Shown piece by piece: positions 24,921-33,890 of a DNA stretch of 36,857 nt. Below the pieces are notes generated by a model. The model searched no databases and was not told the DNA's origin. It saw only the letters and a list, made by a program, of their open reading frames with translations. The position numbers and the translations under genes were made by a program. Where the stretch lies: positions 1 through 36,857 of the forward strand of contig JABGRQ010000107.1 of NCBI GenBank assembly GCA_018648225.1, given 5' to 3'. Every line of letters starts with the position of its first letter. Position 1 is the stretch's first letter. The DNA is from Chloroflexota bacterium. Lineage in GTDB: Bacteria > Chloroflexota > Anaerolineae > Anaerolineales > UBA11858.

Positions 24921-27900
24921 TTAATCTTCCACAATCACCCAATCGCTGGCGCTGCGGCCAAAGACTTCGGGGGAATACATTTCTTCGGCTTTGGCGGGTG
25001 GGGCCACGAACGTCCCCGGCGTGGTAGCGCGCGCGATGTAGGTGTATTTGTAGACGCCATCCCAGAGCAGGGAGGTAAAGGCTTCAGCGCGCTCGTCGCG
25101 CATATTCTGGTGTTCATACCAGGTTCCCCACCACCACCAACCGTAGCGATAATCAGAACTGCCAGGGTCTTGCGGCACAGAGCCGGAAACCGCCAGCGCA
25201 GGGTTGACAATCTCCAAACCAGCAGGCAGCGGATCCACCAGGGCGACGTGATAGCGGCGGTTATCGGCGACCATGCTCAGGCGCACACGGACGCGTGCCC
25301 CGGCTTTGATATGCCAGACGCCATCCTCGTCGCGGGTAACATCTTCAGGGTCATCAACGGCTTCGTATTCACGCGTGACGACGAAACCCATATCGAGCGG
25401 GGGCAAGTTCAGATCGGTGGGGGCATAACTCAGGCCCAGGCGGTAGTACAGGCGTCCGGTGCCTTCTTTGCTCAAGACCAAATCTTGCAGGTCTGCGCCG
25501 GAGACGAGATACTCCATCGGGATATTGGTTTCATGGCGCTCAGTGGTGTAACCTTCGTAGGCGTGATCGCCAGCGTAGGTCTCACCCAGCCAGATACGGG
25601 CCACAAAATCAGGAGTCTGGCTCTCATAGGTGTTGAAGTAGCGGTCGAGGGTCAGCAGCACAAAGACATTCTCTTGGGTGCTGCCCCAGTGACCGCGCGT
25701 GCGATGCGCCAGAAGGCCAGTCACCAGCTTGGGAATCAGATCACTCTGGGGGTTGTCAGCTATCAGGGAATCGAGCAGGATGGCATCCGTGCGGCGGTTA
25801 GAACTCAGCAACAGGTAGGATTGCTCATCGTAGGATGTAGTGAAGTTAGCGGCTCCGGCGGTCTCGACAACGCGATTGCCAACGTAGATGCGAATCGCCT
25901 CGAGGGTAGCATCCGCTCCGGGGGCATCGACCAACACCGACCAAATCCAGCCCACCGCTTCGAGGGAGAGATTCTCCAAACCGGCTTCATCCAACAAACC
26001 TTGCGCTTTCACCGGATCGGAATCATCCATCAAATCCCGCACATACAGAGCATAGGCACTCAATGTCCAGCGAGTGTTCTGGCTGTACCAGTAGGGGTAG
26101 TGGCTCTCGATGTCTTGCAGGTAGTAGAGTACATTTTCTTGCAGGTTGGTGGGAACGTCGAAACCCTTGAGCTGGGCGCGCTGTAAAGCGTGGGCCACGT
26201 GGATGGTGTTGAAGGGGATCGAATCCTGGCCGCGGCGCCAATAGGGAAAACCGCCGTCCCAATTCTGCATCCCGCTAAGGCGCTCGATATCGCGCTGGAC
26301 GGCGGATTCCATAGCCTCGGGGGAGGGCAGGCCTACGGCCTCGAAGGCGGTGAGCACATCCCGCAGAGCAGCCACACCAATGATGCGAGAAGATAGCTGC
26401 TCGGAGCACTCGTAGGGGTAGCCAACGAGGTACATGACCGCGTCGGTGAGGGCTTGCAGCGCTGTGGAAGAAGTTTGAATTTCCAGGCCGCCAAACTGGG
26501 GGAAGACATCCGTAGGGCGGGCAATAGGCTGGGCGATAGCGCCCTCATCCACCACGCCATAGGTAGCGAAGGCCTCGGTCGTAGCAGGAGTATAGACAGG
26601 CAACTCGACTGTGGCGGCGTCGGCGTAATTGCCGGAGACGGCAGCAATCTGGAAGGTGGCTGTGCCCGCCATATCGGTAGCGGCGGGGAAGCGCACTTCG
26701 ATGCGGTCGTTGGCGGGGACTTCGACGCGCAGGCTGGAGGTGTCGGTGAGGATTATATTCGCGCCCTGAACGACAACGTCTACCGTCAGGATGTCATCCG
26801 TCTGATTCTGAAGGACGATGGGAAGTTCAAAACTATCGCCAAAATTGAGGAAGCGCGGCGCTGAGGGGCGCACCATCAGCGGCAAACGGGCGGTGAGATT
26901 AGCTTCGGCGGAGCCGAACTGCTGACCACCTGAATCCACGGCGACGACCATGACGCGGTAACGCGTGAGATTGTCGGGCAAATCAATTTCGACTTGTGCC
27001 GCGCCCATTTCATCGGTATAAACCGTGGGGGCGAAGGTTGCCAGGGGGTTGAAGTCGGCGCGCACGGCGATGGGCGCGGCCGCGGCATTCCCATCATCCA
27101 TATCGGCCATAAGGCCTTCGGCGGCGGGTGCAGGCGCGGCTTCTAGCGCCATCTCGGCTTCTTCAATGGCACCGCCAACTTTTTGAGCTGTAGCAGTAGC
27201 CTCCACCAATGCTTCGCCAGAACGAGCGGCATCGGCCAACGCCATAGGATCAGCCAGAATGATGCTGGCGCGTCCATACAGGCTGCTGAGGTCGGCGGGG
27301 CGATGCGAATAGAACGCAGAAACCGGATCGCGCATCTGATACCCGGTCAGGGCCAGAATGGCTTCATCGACAACGACGACGGCGAGTTCAGCGTTGGCAA
27401 CCGGCGCGCCATTGGCATCGGCAAGCATCACCGAAAGCATGGTGCTACCACCGGGTTCGAGTTCGGTTTCTTCGAGGGAGAGATCCAGCGCCAGGGTGCG
27501 CTGCAAGGGCGGGATGCTCAGGTTGAGCGTGCCACTGGCATAAGCTGGGCGCGGCGGCGCATCGGGGACAGGTTCACCCTGATCGTCCAGGCGTAGAGCC
27601 GAGCCAACCAAATCGACCTGCACGTTCAGATTAGGGATGTGCGCTTCTTCGATGGGAATATGCAAAGTGACCGTGCCACCATCCAGAGTGAAGCGTTCAG
27701 TGTAGAGCATCCCGCTGCGGCTGACGGTCAGCAGGCCCTCGGTCGGGGCCTGTCCTGCGCTTGCCGAAGGGCTAAAGGGCGACTGCACCAGAATTTCGGC
27801 CACATCGCCGGGCTGGTAGCTATCCTTGTCGGGGATCAGGGTAGCCGTTTCTTGCTCAACTTCGCGGGAGGGCGGCTGCTCGCCGCCGCTGACCCAGCGC

Positions 27901-30900
27901 GTGATGCGGCTCTGATTCTGGCGTTCTTGCTCGTCGGTGATTGCGGCGGTGATCTGGTAACGCCCGCCAATCTCAGTGCTGAAGGTGCAATTTACCGGCT
28001 CAGAGCCTGATTGCACCGCGCATTCCTGCGGGTCAACTTCCTGCTCTTGCCAGGTGCCGTCGAGATATTTCCATTCGAGGCGGGCAGCAACAACTTCGAT
28101 AGCGCGCCCGGGGGCGGGATTCCCGTCGAGATCGGTAACGATCAACTCGATCTCCAGAGACGTGCCCCGCTCGACAAAATAACGCTCACTGCGCAGACCC
28201 ACATACAGGTCGGCAGGATGCACCATCAAACTGGTGGAACTGTTCCAGGCCTGACGGTTGACATCCATCACTGAGGCTTCGGCCATGATGCTATACGGGC
28301 GCGGCTCTCCGGCGGCGCCAAATTCCAGGCCCAAGAAGTGCTCTCCGGCGGCATCGGTCAGACCGGTGAAAGTTTCGGTGGTTGTATCAGCGGAAACGCC
28401 ATCCCAACCCCACCACCACCAGGGGGTCCAGTAGCCAAAGGAAAAATCGGGCCAGTTAGGGGGTTGATAATTCGTCGGCGAGGATGTCACCCACCAGGTG
28501 GTTTCAGCATTGGGCAGCGGGCCGCCTGCAAAATACTTAGCTTCTACAGCCAACATGGCTGAATCACCCGCGAAATACGGCCCCACACTCTCATTGCGAG
28601 CATTGACTTCAAACTCAGGGCGGCGGAATTCCTGAATCTGGAAACTGTGATAATAATCGCTTCCACTTGAACCTGATAGGCTACCCTGGACGTTAAACTG
28701 GATGCTGGCATAGCCAAGATTGGCGTTATCGGGCAGTGTGAACGAAAAATCAAAACCACCCAGAGCATTGACATCGACACTGCCGCTACCAATCTCGTTG
28801 CCTTGCGAGCCAATGAAATCGTAACTCACAGCGGTAATGCCATCCCCCGCAAGACCCACATCGCCGCGCTGACCGCCGCCAATCAGCCGCAGCCAACCCT
28901 TGAGATGCACTTCTTCGCCGGGTTTGTACATCTGGCGGTCGTCGAACACAAACCAGCGCAATTCATCGTACACGGCACGTTGATGCCAGCTATCGCCGCC
29001 CCAATAGTACGTGGAGCGCGGCAGCATGGCGGTATCGTCGCCCAGGCGAGCTGTCAGGTGCTCAACGCCCCCATCAGGGATGGCGAAGCGCGCCACACCT
29101 TCGGCATCGGTACTCATATTTGCGCCAGATGCGCCAATACTCACGCCTTCCAGCGGTTTACCATCGACCAGCGCGGTGGCCCACACGACCAGATCGCTGG
29201 CATCGGCAAAAGCATCCAGGCCGATCTGCGTAACCTGCACCCAGGTGTGAACCGTCTCCCAATAATTATCTTGCTGGAACAGGCCGTTGGGTGGTTCGAC
29301 AATCACAACAAACTGCCCACCCGTAGCGCCCTTTAGATATTCGCTGAGATCAATCTGAACTTCAGCCAGCGAATCCGAAGGCGCATCAATACGTTCAGCG
29401 TTGTCGCGCACTTTCTCGCCGGGTGGGTCGCCGGGACGGTCAGTCTCGTAGAAGCGGCGCATATACTCCAGAAAATCCGGCCAATCGGATGGCTGCACAG
29501 CATAGACGCGCACATTTAGGCGGTCGTAGTTCATCGTGTAAAGAGATAAAGCCGGATCTGTGGCAGAGGGATCGAGGGTGACAAACAGCTCGTCAGGGCC
29601 GATCAGGAAAGGCTCGGCGGAACCGACCCGGAATTTGAGCTGTTCGGCCTCACCGAGGCTTTGACCAAACACATCACGGATCGCGCCGTCCACTGTAACC
29701 GTGTAGGTGGTCTGCCCCTGAGACGCACCGCGAATCGTAATCGTGTCGCCAATCACATCCAGCGAAGCGCCGGGCAATTCGGGCGAAATTCGCAACATCG
29801 CTTCGGTGTAGCTTTCCACATCAATCGGGTTATTAAACTCGATGTAGAAGGGCATCAGCGGGCGGCACTCATCATCCCAATGCGAGCAGCCATAATCCAC
29901 AATCTGCAACGGAGCATAGGTGTGAAAACTGAAACTCTGCGCCGACTGTGTAAGCAATGGCCCCTCCGCGGAGGGCGTGCCGGGGCCAATACGGATTTCA
30001 ACATAAGCATCCGTAGGCAGCGGCTCCAGCGGGCGGAAAACCAGCCAGCGGCTCTCGAGGGTGTGTCCAGTCAACGATTGAATTGTCTCATCGGCGGCAA
30101 TCTCTTCGTCTGTGGCTATACGCACGGCGACCGGCGCGCCATCGGCGGTAATGCTGATCGTTTCCAACACTGCGGCGGCCTGGATACGTTGATCGAAAGA
30201 CGCGAAGATCAGCGGCTCCAGCGGTTGGGCATCATCATAGGGGTAGGAATTCTGCATGACTGGCGGCGGGGTGCTGAAGGTAAATTGCACCGCATCGGCA
30301 AGCACACTGCCAGTGGCCGACTGCGTCCCGGCGGGGATGGTAACAGTATATTCGGTGGCCTTCGGCAGGCGATCGATTAATTCGGAATCGTATTGGAAGT
30401 TGAGTGTTTTGGTGCCCAGCCAGCGCCAGGTTCCCGGCAGCGGCGGCTCAACGATCACGGGCACATCTGCGGCAGCCAGATCGGCCAGAGTGGTCAGGGG
30501 CACCATCGGCTGGTTGAAGGTGATGTTGATGAAGGGCGCAATCGGTATCTCCCCTTCGGGGGCATAGCGCAGCACTTCCAGCGGGCCGCTCTCCACGCCC
30601 ATTGGTTGAGTACCCTCTTCGGGCGGGAAAGCCTCCACAATAGTCTCACCGGGACGCGGCGGTGGCAGAACGTCGTCGGGCAGATTGAAATCGAGCTGAT
30701 CTGCGGGCGTGGTAGCAAGTTCGGGCAGACGCGCCAGCACACGGGCCAGGTCCGCATTCCCCAGGGGTTCACCAGCCGCGACGGGCAAGGGTTCCACACT
30801 TTGGGGCCGGGGCTGTCCATCGCTTAACATCACCACGAAGCCGGTTTCTTCACTCTCCGGCTCCGGAGTAGATTCCCCCGCATTCGCGCCTGTCGAGTCG

Positions 30901-31046
30901 CCCTGATAGGGAAGCGGCAGGGTTTGATCGTCTTCGGGGTTCTGTGTAAACGGCTGGGCAATGGAACAGGCCATAATCACCAGCAACGCAAATAACGTAC
31001 TGATGATCGAAAATAGGTGGTGCGGTTGCGTAAATTTTGAGTTCAT
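24921..31046 (-). CDS. Bacterial alpha-2-macroglobulin family lipoprotein with thioester
   Basis: 2041 residues, long for the bacterial family (about 1500-1900). The signal peptide ends in a lipobox at Cys27 (VIMAC), so it is membrane-anchored and extracytoplasmic. Successive Ig-like MG domains fill residues 150-1200 (for example RWLGTKTLNFQYD, an MG1-like strand set). An Ala/Glu/Met-rich low-complexity stretch around 1290-1340 (ALEAAPAPAAEG) is the likely protease bait region. The complement-like thioester domain holds YECSEQ with Cys1547-Gln1550, the CxEQ motif that covalently traps proteases. A C-terminal receptor-like domain follows. Runs of four Trp occur at 876-879 and 1970-1973. AGGAGG is 6 bases before the ATG. 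The usual partner gene pbpC is not adjacent. Expected role is defence of the envelope against foreign proteases. Confidence 0.92.
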   Translation of the reverse strand: MNSKFTQPHHLFSIISTLFALLVIMACSIAQPFTQNPEDDQTLPLPYQGDSTGANAGESTPEPESEETGFVVMLSDGQPRPQSVEPLPVAAGEPLGNADLARVLARLPELATTPADQLDFNLPDDVLPPPRPGETIVEAFPPEEGTQPMGVESGPLEVLRYAPEGEIPIAPFINITFNQPMVPLTTLADLAAADVPVIVEPPLPGTWRWLGTKTLNFQYDSELIDRLPKATEYTVTIPAGTQSATGSVLADAVQFTFSTPPPVMQNSYPYDDAQPLEPLIFASFDQRIQAAAVLETISITADGAPVAVRIATDEEIAADETIQSLTGHTLESRWLVFRPLEPLPTDAYVEIRIGPGTPSAEGPLLTQSAQSFSFHTYAPLQIVDYGCSHWDDECRPLMPFYIEFNNPIDVESYTEAMLRISPELPGASLDVIGDTITIRGASQGQTTYTVTVDGAIRDVFGQSLGEAEQLKFRVGSAEPFLIGPDELFVTLDPSATDPALSLYTMNYDRLNVRVYAVQPSDWPDFLEYMRRFYETDRPGDPPGEKVRDNAERIDAPSDSLAEVQIDLSEYLKGATGGQFVVIVEPPNGLFQQDNYWETVHTWVQVTQIGLDAFADASDLVVWATALVDGKPLEGVSIGASGANMSTDAEGVARFAIPDGGVEHLTARLGDDTAMLPRSTYYWGGDSWHQRAVYDELRWFVFDDRQMYKPGEEVHLKGWLRLIGGGQRGDVGLAGDGITAVSYDFIGSQGNEIGSGSVDVNALGGFDFSFTLPDNANLGYASIQFNVQGSLSGSSGSDYYHSFQIQEFRRPEFEVNARNESVGPYFAGDSAMLAVEAKYFAGGPLPNAETTWWVTSSPTNYQPPNWPDFSFGYWTPWWWWGWDGVSADTTTETFTGLTDAAGEHFLGLEFGAAGEPRPYSIMAEASVMDVNRQAWNSSTSLMVHPADLYVGLRSERYFVERGTSLEIELIVTDLDGNPAPGRAIEVVAARLEWKYLDGTWQEQEVDPQECAVQSGSEPVNCTFSTEIGGRYQITAAITDEQERQNQSRITRWVSGGEQPPSREVEQETATLIPDKDSYQPGDVAEILVQSPFSPSASAGQAPTEGLLTVSRSGMLYTERFTLDGGTVTLHIPIEEAHIPNLNVQVDLVGSALRLDDQGEPVPDAPPRPAYASGTLNLSIPPLQRTLALDLSLEETELEPGGSTMLSVMLADANGAPVANAELAVVVVDEAILALTGYQMRDPVSAFYSHRPADLSSLYGRASIILADPMALADAARSGEALVEATATAQKVGGAIEEAEMALEAAPAPAAEGLMADMDDGNAAAAPIAVRADFNPLATFAPTVYTDEMGAAQVEIDLPDNLTRYRVMVVAVDSGGQQFGSAEANLTARLPLMVRPSAPRFLNFGDSFELPIVLQNQTDDILTVDVVVQGANIILTDTSSLRVEVPANDRIEVRFPAATDMAGTATFQIAAVSGNYADAATVELPVYTPATTEAFATYGVVDEGAIAQPIARPTDVFPQFGGLEIQTSSTALQALTDAVMYLVGYPYECSEQLSSRIIGVAALRDVLTAFEAVGLPSPEAMESAVQRDIERLSGMQNWDGGFPYWRRGQDSIPFNTIHVAHALQRAQLKGFDVPTNLQENVLYYLQDIESHYPYWYSQNTRWTLSAYALYVRDLMDDSDPVKAQGLLDEAGLENLSLEAVGWIWSVLVDAPGADATLEAIRIYVGNRVVETAGAANFTTSYDEQSYLLLSSNRRTDAILLDSLIADNPQSDLIPKLVTGLLAHRTRGHWGSTQENVFVLLTLDRYFNTYESQTPDFVARIWLGETYAGDHAYEGYTTERHETNIPMEYLVSGADLQDLVLSKEGTGRLYYRLGLSYAPTDLNLPPLDMGFVVTREYEAVDDPEDVTRDEDGVWHIKAGARVRVRLSMVADNRRYHVALVDPLPAGLEIVNPALAVSGSVPQDPGSSDYRYGWWWWGTWYEHQNMRDERAEAFTSLLWDGVYKYTYIARATTPGTFVAPPAKAEEMYSPEVFGRSASDWVIVED

Positions 31047-31092
31047 CGGATGCCTCCTGCGGCGCGCAAATGGCGATGCAATTGCTAATCAT

Positions 31093-31120
31093 ATAATATC
31101 CTGACGCCCAAACTTGTCAA
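31093..31120 (-). promoter_or_regulatory. Promoter of the alpha-2-macroglobulin gene
   Basis: Perfect -35 TTGACA (31120-31115) and TATTAT (31098-31093) with a 16-base spacer on the minus strand, about 47 bases before the ATG. This makes the macroglobulin gene a separate transcription unit from the VanZ-like gene. Confidence 0.75.
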
Positions 31121-31131
31121 ATAGTTCCCCC

Positions 31132-32043
31132 TTATCGAAAACTCAACCCAAAGAGCGCCACAAAAACGACCAGAGCGTGCATAAACGCGACGATGGTCAG
31201 CAGCGGATAAATCCACAAGCGGGCGGTAATTGCGGACGCATTCACCGAAATCAGATCATCCACCAGCGAATTGGGTAAGTGTTGCCAGAAGATTCGCCAG
31301 CGCCGGTAGAGTAAAATCAGCAGATTTGCGATAAACAATATATTCCATGTGAAAAGCCAGCGCGGATACGCGCCCCAAAACACATTATAGGTCTGCACAA
31401 AAAAGAGCTGCGCACTCATAAAGATGGCGCCCGACAAACCAAAGATCAGTACACTAATTTCGTGTTTGTAGTCGCTCAAATATAAACGCCACCCCCAATC
31501 GCGCGTGGATCGTCGAGCAACGCCCAGCAATGTAAAAATACCAATCAGGGTTGAGGCGCTATTGACCAGCATATCGCTCCACCCGTAGAAGCGGCGCGGA
31601 TGAATGCCTTGCTCTAACTCATCGACGACCCCCATGAAAGATCCGCACAGCATTATCAGCGCGAAGATGCCGCTACCTTTATAATCCTTCGAGAGCACCG
31701 CGTAAAGCAGCCAGGCCATGAGTACATATTCTGGAATGTGGATGTGCTTGTTCGGATTCGCTTCTAATTGAATGATCGCCAGAGCAATCAATCCGCTGGG
31801 CATTAGATACCACAGATGCTTGAAATGCCCAGTTTTACGATACCCGTACCACGCGTAGGCGCTGCCAAAAACCAGAATGCTGATCAGCGGGATTTTCCCC
31901 GCGCCGGTCTGGCCGATATATTTCACCAGAGTTCTGTAAACTACAATTGCATTCGGCAGCAAAAGGGTATAAATAGCGATGATACCCCACAGCACCACAC
32001 GGATATCTATTTGGGAAAATACTTTTGTGACACGGGCTTTCAT
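31132..32043 (-). CDS. VanZ-like integral membrane protein
   Basis: About 303 residues from the ATG at 32041-32043, with seven to eight hydrophobic segments. The VanZ-type motif is DELEQGIHPRRFYGWSDMLV followed by NSASTLIG, between helices in the middle third. VanZ-like proteins are of poorly known function, some linked to glycopeptide resistance. The C-terminal third (from about 200) has extra helices not needed for VanZ. An upstream ATG at 32092 is in frame but lies in the right arm of a perfect hairpin and would add 17 atypical residues. It follows the dehydrogenase gene in the same direction, with no terminator T tract between them. Confidence 0.7.
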   Translation of the reverse strand: MKARVTKVFSQIDIRVVLWGIIAIYTLLLPNAIVVYRTLVKYIGQTGAGKIPLISILVFGSAYAWYGYRKTGHFKHLWYLMPSGLIALAIIQLEANPNKHIHIPEYVLMAWLLYAVLSKDYKGSGIFALIMLCGSFMGVVDELEQGIHPRRFYGWSDMLVNSASTLIGIFTLLGVARRSTRDWGWRLYLSDYKHEISVLIFGLSGAIFMSAQLFFVQTYNVFWGAYPRWLFTWNILFIANLLILLYRRWRIFWQHLPNSLVDDLISVNASAITARLWIYPLLTIVAFMHALVVFVALFGLSFR

Positions 32044-32061
32044 TGGCACCCCAAGAAGCTT

Positions 32062-32108
32062 GCCGGAAATATGGGATGGCGATAAAGCCTCCATCCCATA
32101 TTTCCGGC
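32062..32108. repeat. Perfect 18-bp hairpin between the dehydrogenase and VanZ-like genes
   Basis: GCCGGAAATATGGGATGG (32062-32079) and its exact inverse (32091-32108) enclose an 11-base loop. It starts 8 bases after the dehydrogenase stop. No T tract follows on the minus strand, so it is either a weak or Rho-assisted terminator or an mRNA 3'-end stabiliser. Confidence 0.85.
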
Positions 32109-32115
32109 GGAACCA

Positions 32116-33588
32116 CTAAAATTCGCGCGCCCACTCTTTGAGCCAGCGCTCAATCACAACTTTGGTCTGAGTGTAGAACTCAACCGCATGTTGGCCTTGT
32201 CCGTGCAATGTGCCGAAGAAACTATCTTTCCACCCACTGAAGGGGAAGAAAGCCATCGGCGCGGCAACGCCAATATTAACGCCGATATTGCCCGCCATAG
32301 CCTCATTGCGGAAGCGTCTCGCCGCGCCGCCGCTGTTGGTAAAAATACAAGCCATATTCCCGTAGGCCCCACCGTTGACAGTCTGGAGGGCCTCCCCCAG
32401 CGTTTCGGCGTGCATTACGCTCATCACCGGGCCAAAGATTTCTGTTCGGGCGATTTCGCTCTTTGGAGAAACATTTTTCAGGATGCTAGGGAGTAGATAA
32501 TTCCCTTGCTCGTAACCCGCAATGGCCGCCTGACGCCCATCCACCACCAAATCGGCGCCTTCTTGAATGCCCTTCTGGATGAGTCCTGTGATACGCTCTT
32601 TGCTCTGCGGGGTGATGACCGGCCCCATTTGAGTGTTCTCATCCAGGCCATAGCCAACGACACGTTCCACAGCGGCTTCTTGCAACGCGGGGATGAATAT
32701 TCCCTGGGCTGCGCCTACCATGATAATATTCGCCGCCGCCAGACAACGCTGACCGGCATTACCGAAAACACTATCCGTCACGATACGGGTGGTCATCTCG
32801 ACATCGGCATCGGGCATGAGCACCAGGGGATTCTTAGCCCCGCCCTGGGCCTGGACGCGTTTTCCACTGGCAGCCCCGCGGCTGTAGACGTGCCGCGCAA
32901 CTGGTGTAGAGCCTACAAAGCTAATCGCTTTTACTGTTGGATGATCGAGCAGCGCATTCACCGCATCAGGGCCACCGTTGACCAGGTTAACCACGCCATC
33001 TGGTAGGTCGAGTTGCTCCATGATTTCTACGGCAAGATGCATGGTCATCGGGCAGCGCTCGGAGGGCTTGATGATAACCGTATTCCCCGTAGCCAAAGCG
33101 TAAGGCAAAAACCAGAAGGGAATCATGCCGGGGAAGTTGAACGGCGCAATAATGGCAACCACCCCCAAAGGCTGGCGGATCATCATTTCGTCAATACCGC
33201 TGGCGATATCCTCGTTCAGATAGCCCTGCATAAGTACCGGAATCCCGCAGGCAGTTTCCACATTCTCAATTGCGCGTCGCATCTCACCTCGGGCTTCCTG
33301 AATAGTTTTCCCATTCTCCAGCACAATCGTGCGGGCAAAATCTTCAAAACGCACTTCCATAAAGTCTTTTAATTTAAACAAATACTGAATTCGGGTAGTA
33401 GCCGGAGTTCGTCGCCAGGCATCAAAAGCAGTTGAGGCAGCCTGGACAACTGAATCCACATCTTTGGCCGGGGAGAGCGGAACCCGGCTGAGGACTTCTG
33501 CCGTAGCCGGGTTGATTACATTCTGATATTCTGTGGCCGTGGATTCAATCCATGCACCGTTGACATAATTCATCAATTTTTTGGACAT
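32116..33588 (-). CDS. mmsA: CoA-acylating methylmalonate-semialdehyde dehydrogenase
   Basis: 490 residues. It has the ALDH fold, but the usual general-base Glu in the GG motif is replaced (AQGGAKNP), as in MmsA/IolA enzymes, with catalytic Cys282 (GNAGQRCLA) and C-terminal [16 protein letters not shown], diagnostic of the family. The reaction turns methylmalonate or malonate semialdehyde plus CoA and NAD+ into propionyl- or acetyl-CoA. It serves valine, beta-alanine or inositol breakdown. It could finish beta-alanine or diaminopropane catabolism begun by the amine cluster, though the macroglobulin gene lies between. AGGAG lies just before the ATG. Confidence 0.93.
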   Translation of the reverse strand: MSKKLMNYVNGAWIESTATEYQNVINPATAEVLSRVPLSPAKDVDSVVQAASTAFDAWRRTPATTRIQYLFKLKDFMEVRFEDFARTIVLENGKTIQEARGEMRRAIENVETACGIPVLMQGYLNEDIASGIDEMMIRQPLGVVAIIAPFNFPGMIPFWFLPYALATGNTVIIKPSERCPMTMHLAVEIMEQLDLPDGVVNLVNGGPDAVNALLDHPTVKAISFVGSTPVARHVYSRGAASGKRVQAQGGAKNPLVLMPDADVEMTTRIVTDSVFGNAGQRCLAAANIIMVGAAQGIFIPALQEAAVERVVGYGLDENTQMGPVITPQSKERITGLIQKGIQEGADLVVDGRQAAIAGYEQGNYLLPSILKNVSPKSEIARTEIFGPVMSVMHAETLGEALQTVNGGAYGNMACIFTNSGGAARRFRNEAMAGNIGVNIGVAAPMAFFPFSGWKDSFFGTLHGQGQHAVEFYTQTKVVIERWLKEWAREF

Positions 33589-33890
33589 TTTTTCTCCTGC
33601 GAAAATTGTGGGAAGGGCAAATATAGGATTTGCGCAAAAAAGCCCAAAAACAGGGGGTGTGGTAACTTCGCACCCTCCGAGCCTCTATTCTCGACAAGTT
33701 TTCCATCAGATTGCGTAAACCCTAAGACAATATGCTAAATTTCTATAAAGGACTTTATACTCGATATTGTGCCTGAATATTAGTTATCCGGCAAGAGGGC
33801 AAATAAAAAACAACCCAGTACCCCCCAGGCGTACAGTTTGCAATTCTCTGCATTGCTGACTATAATACACCTACGTTTCGCTTCCTACAC
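33589..33890. other. Divergent intergenic region between mmsA and the kinase gene
   Basis: This 302-bp AT-rich spacer holds the mmsA ribosome-binding site at its left end and a consensus promoter for the kinase at its right end. No open frame, tRNA or long dyad was seen. A promoter for mmsA is expected here but none is convincing. Confidence 0.5.
33838..33866 (+). promoter_or_regulatory. Promoter of the kinase-phosphatase operon
   Basis: TTGCAA (33838-33843) and a perfect TATAAT (33861-33866) with a 17-base spacer. Transcription would start near 33873, about 28 bases before the AGGAGG at 33901. Confidence 0.8.

Noticed and set aside
24918..26186. 422-codon plus-strand open frame opposite the macroglobulin gene
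   Set aside because: It is antisense to a well-supported gene, has no recognisable domain, and begins inside the terminator region. It is a codon-bias shadow.
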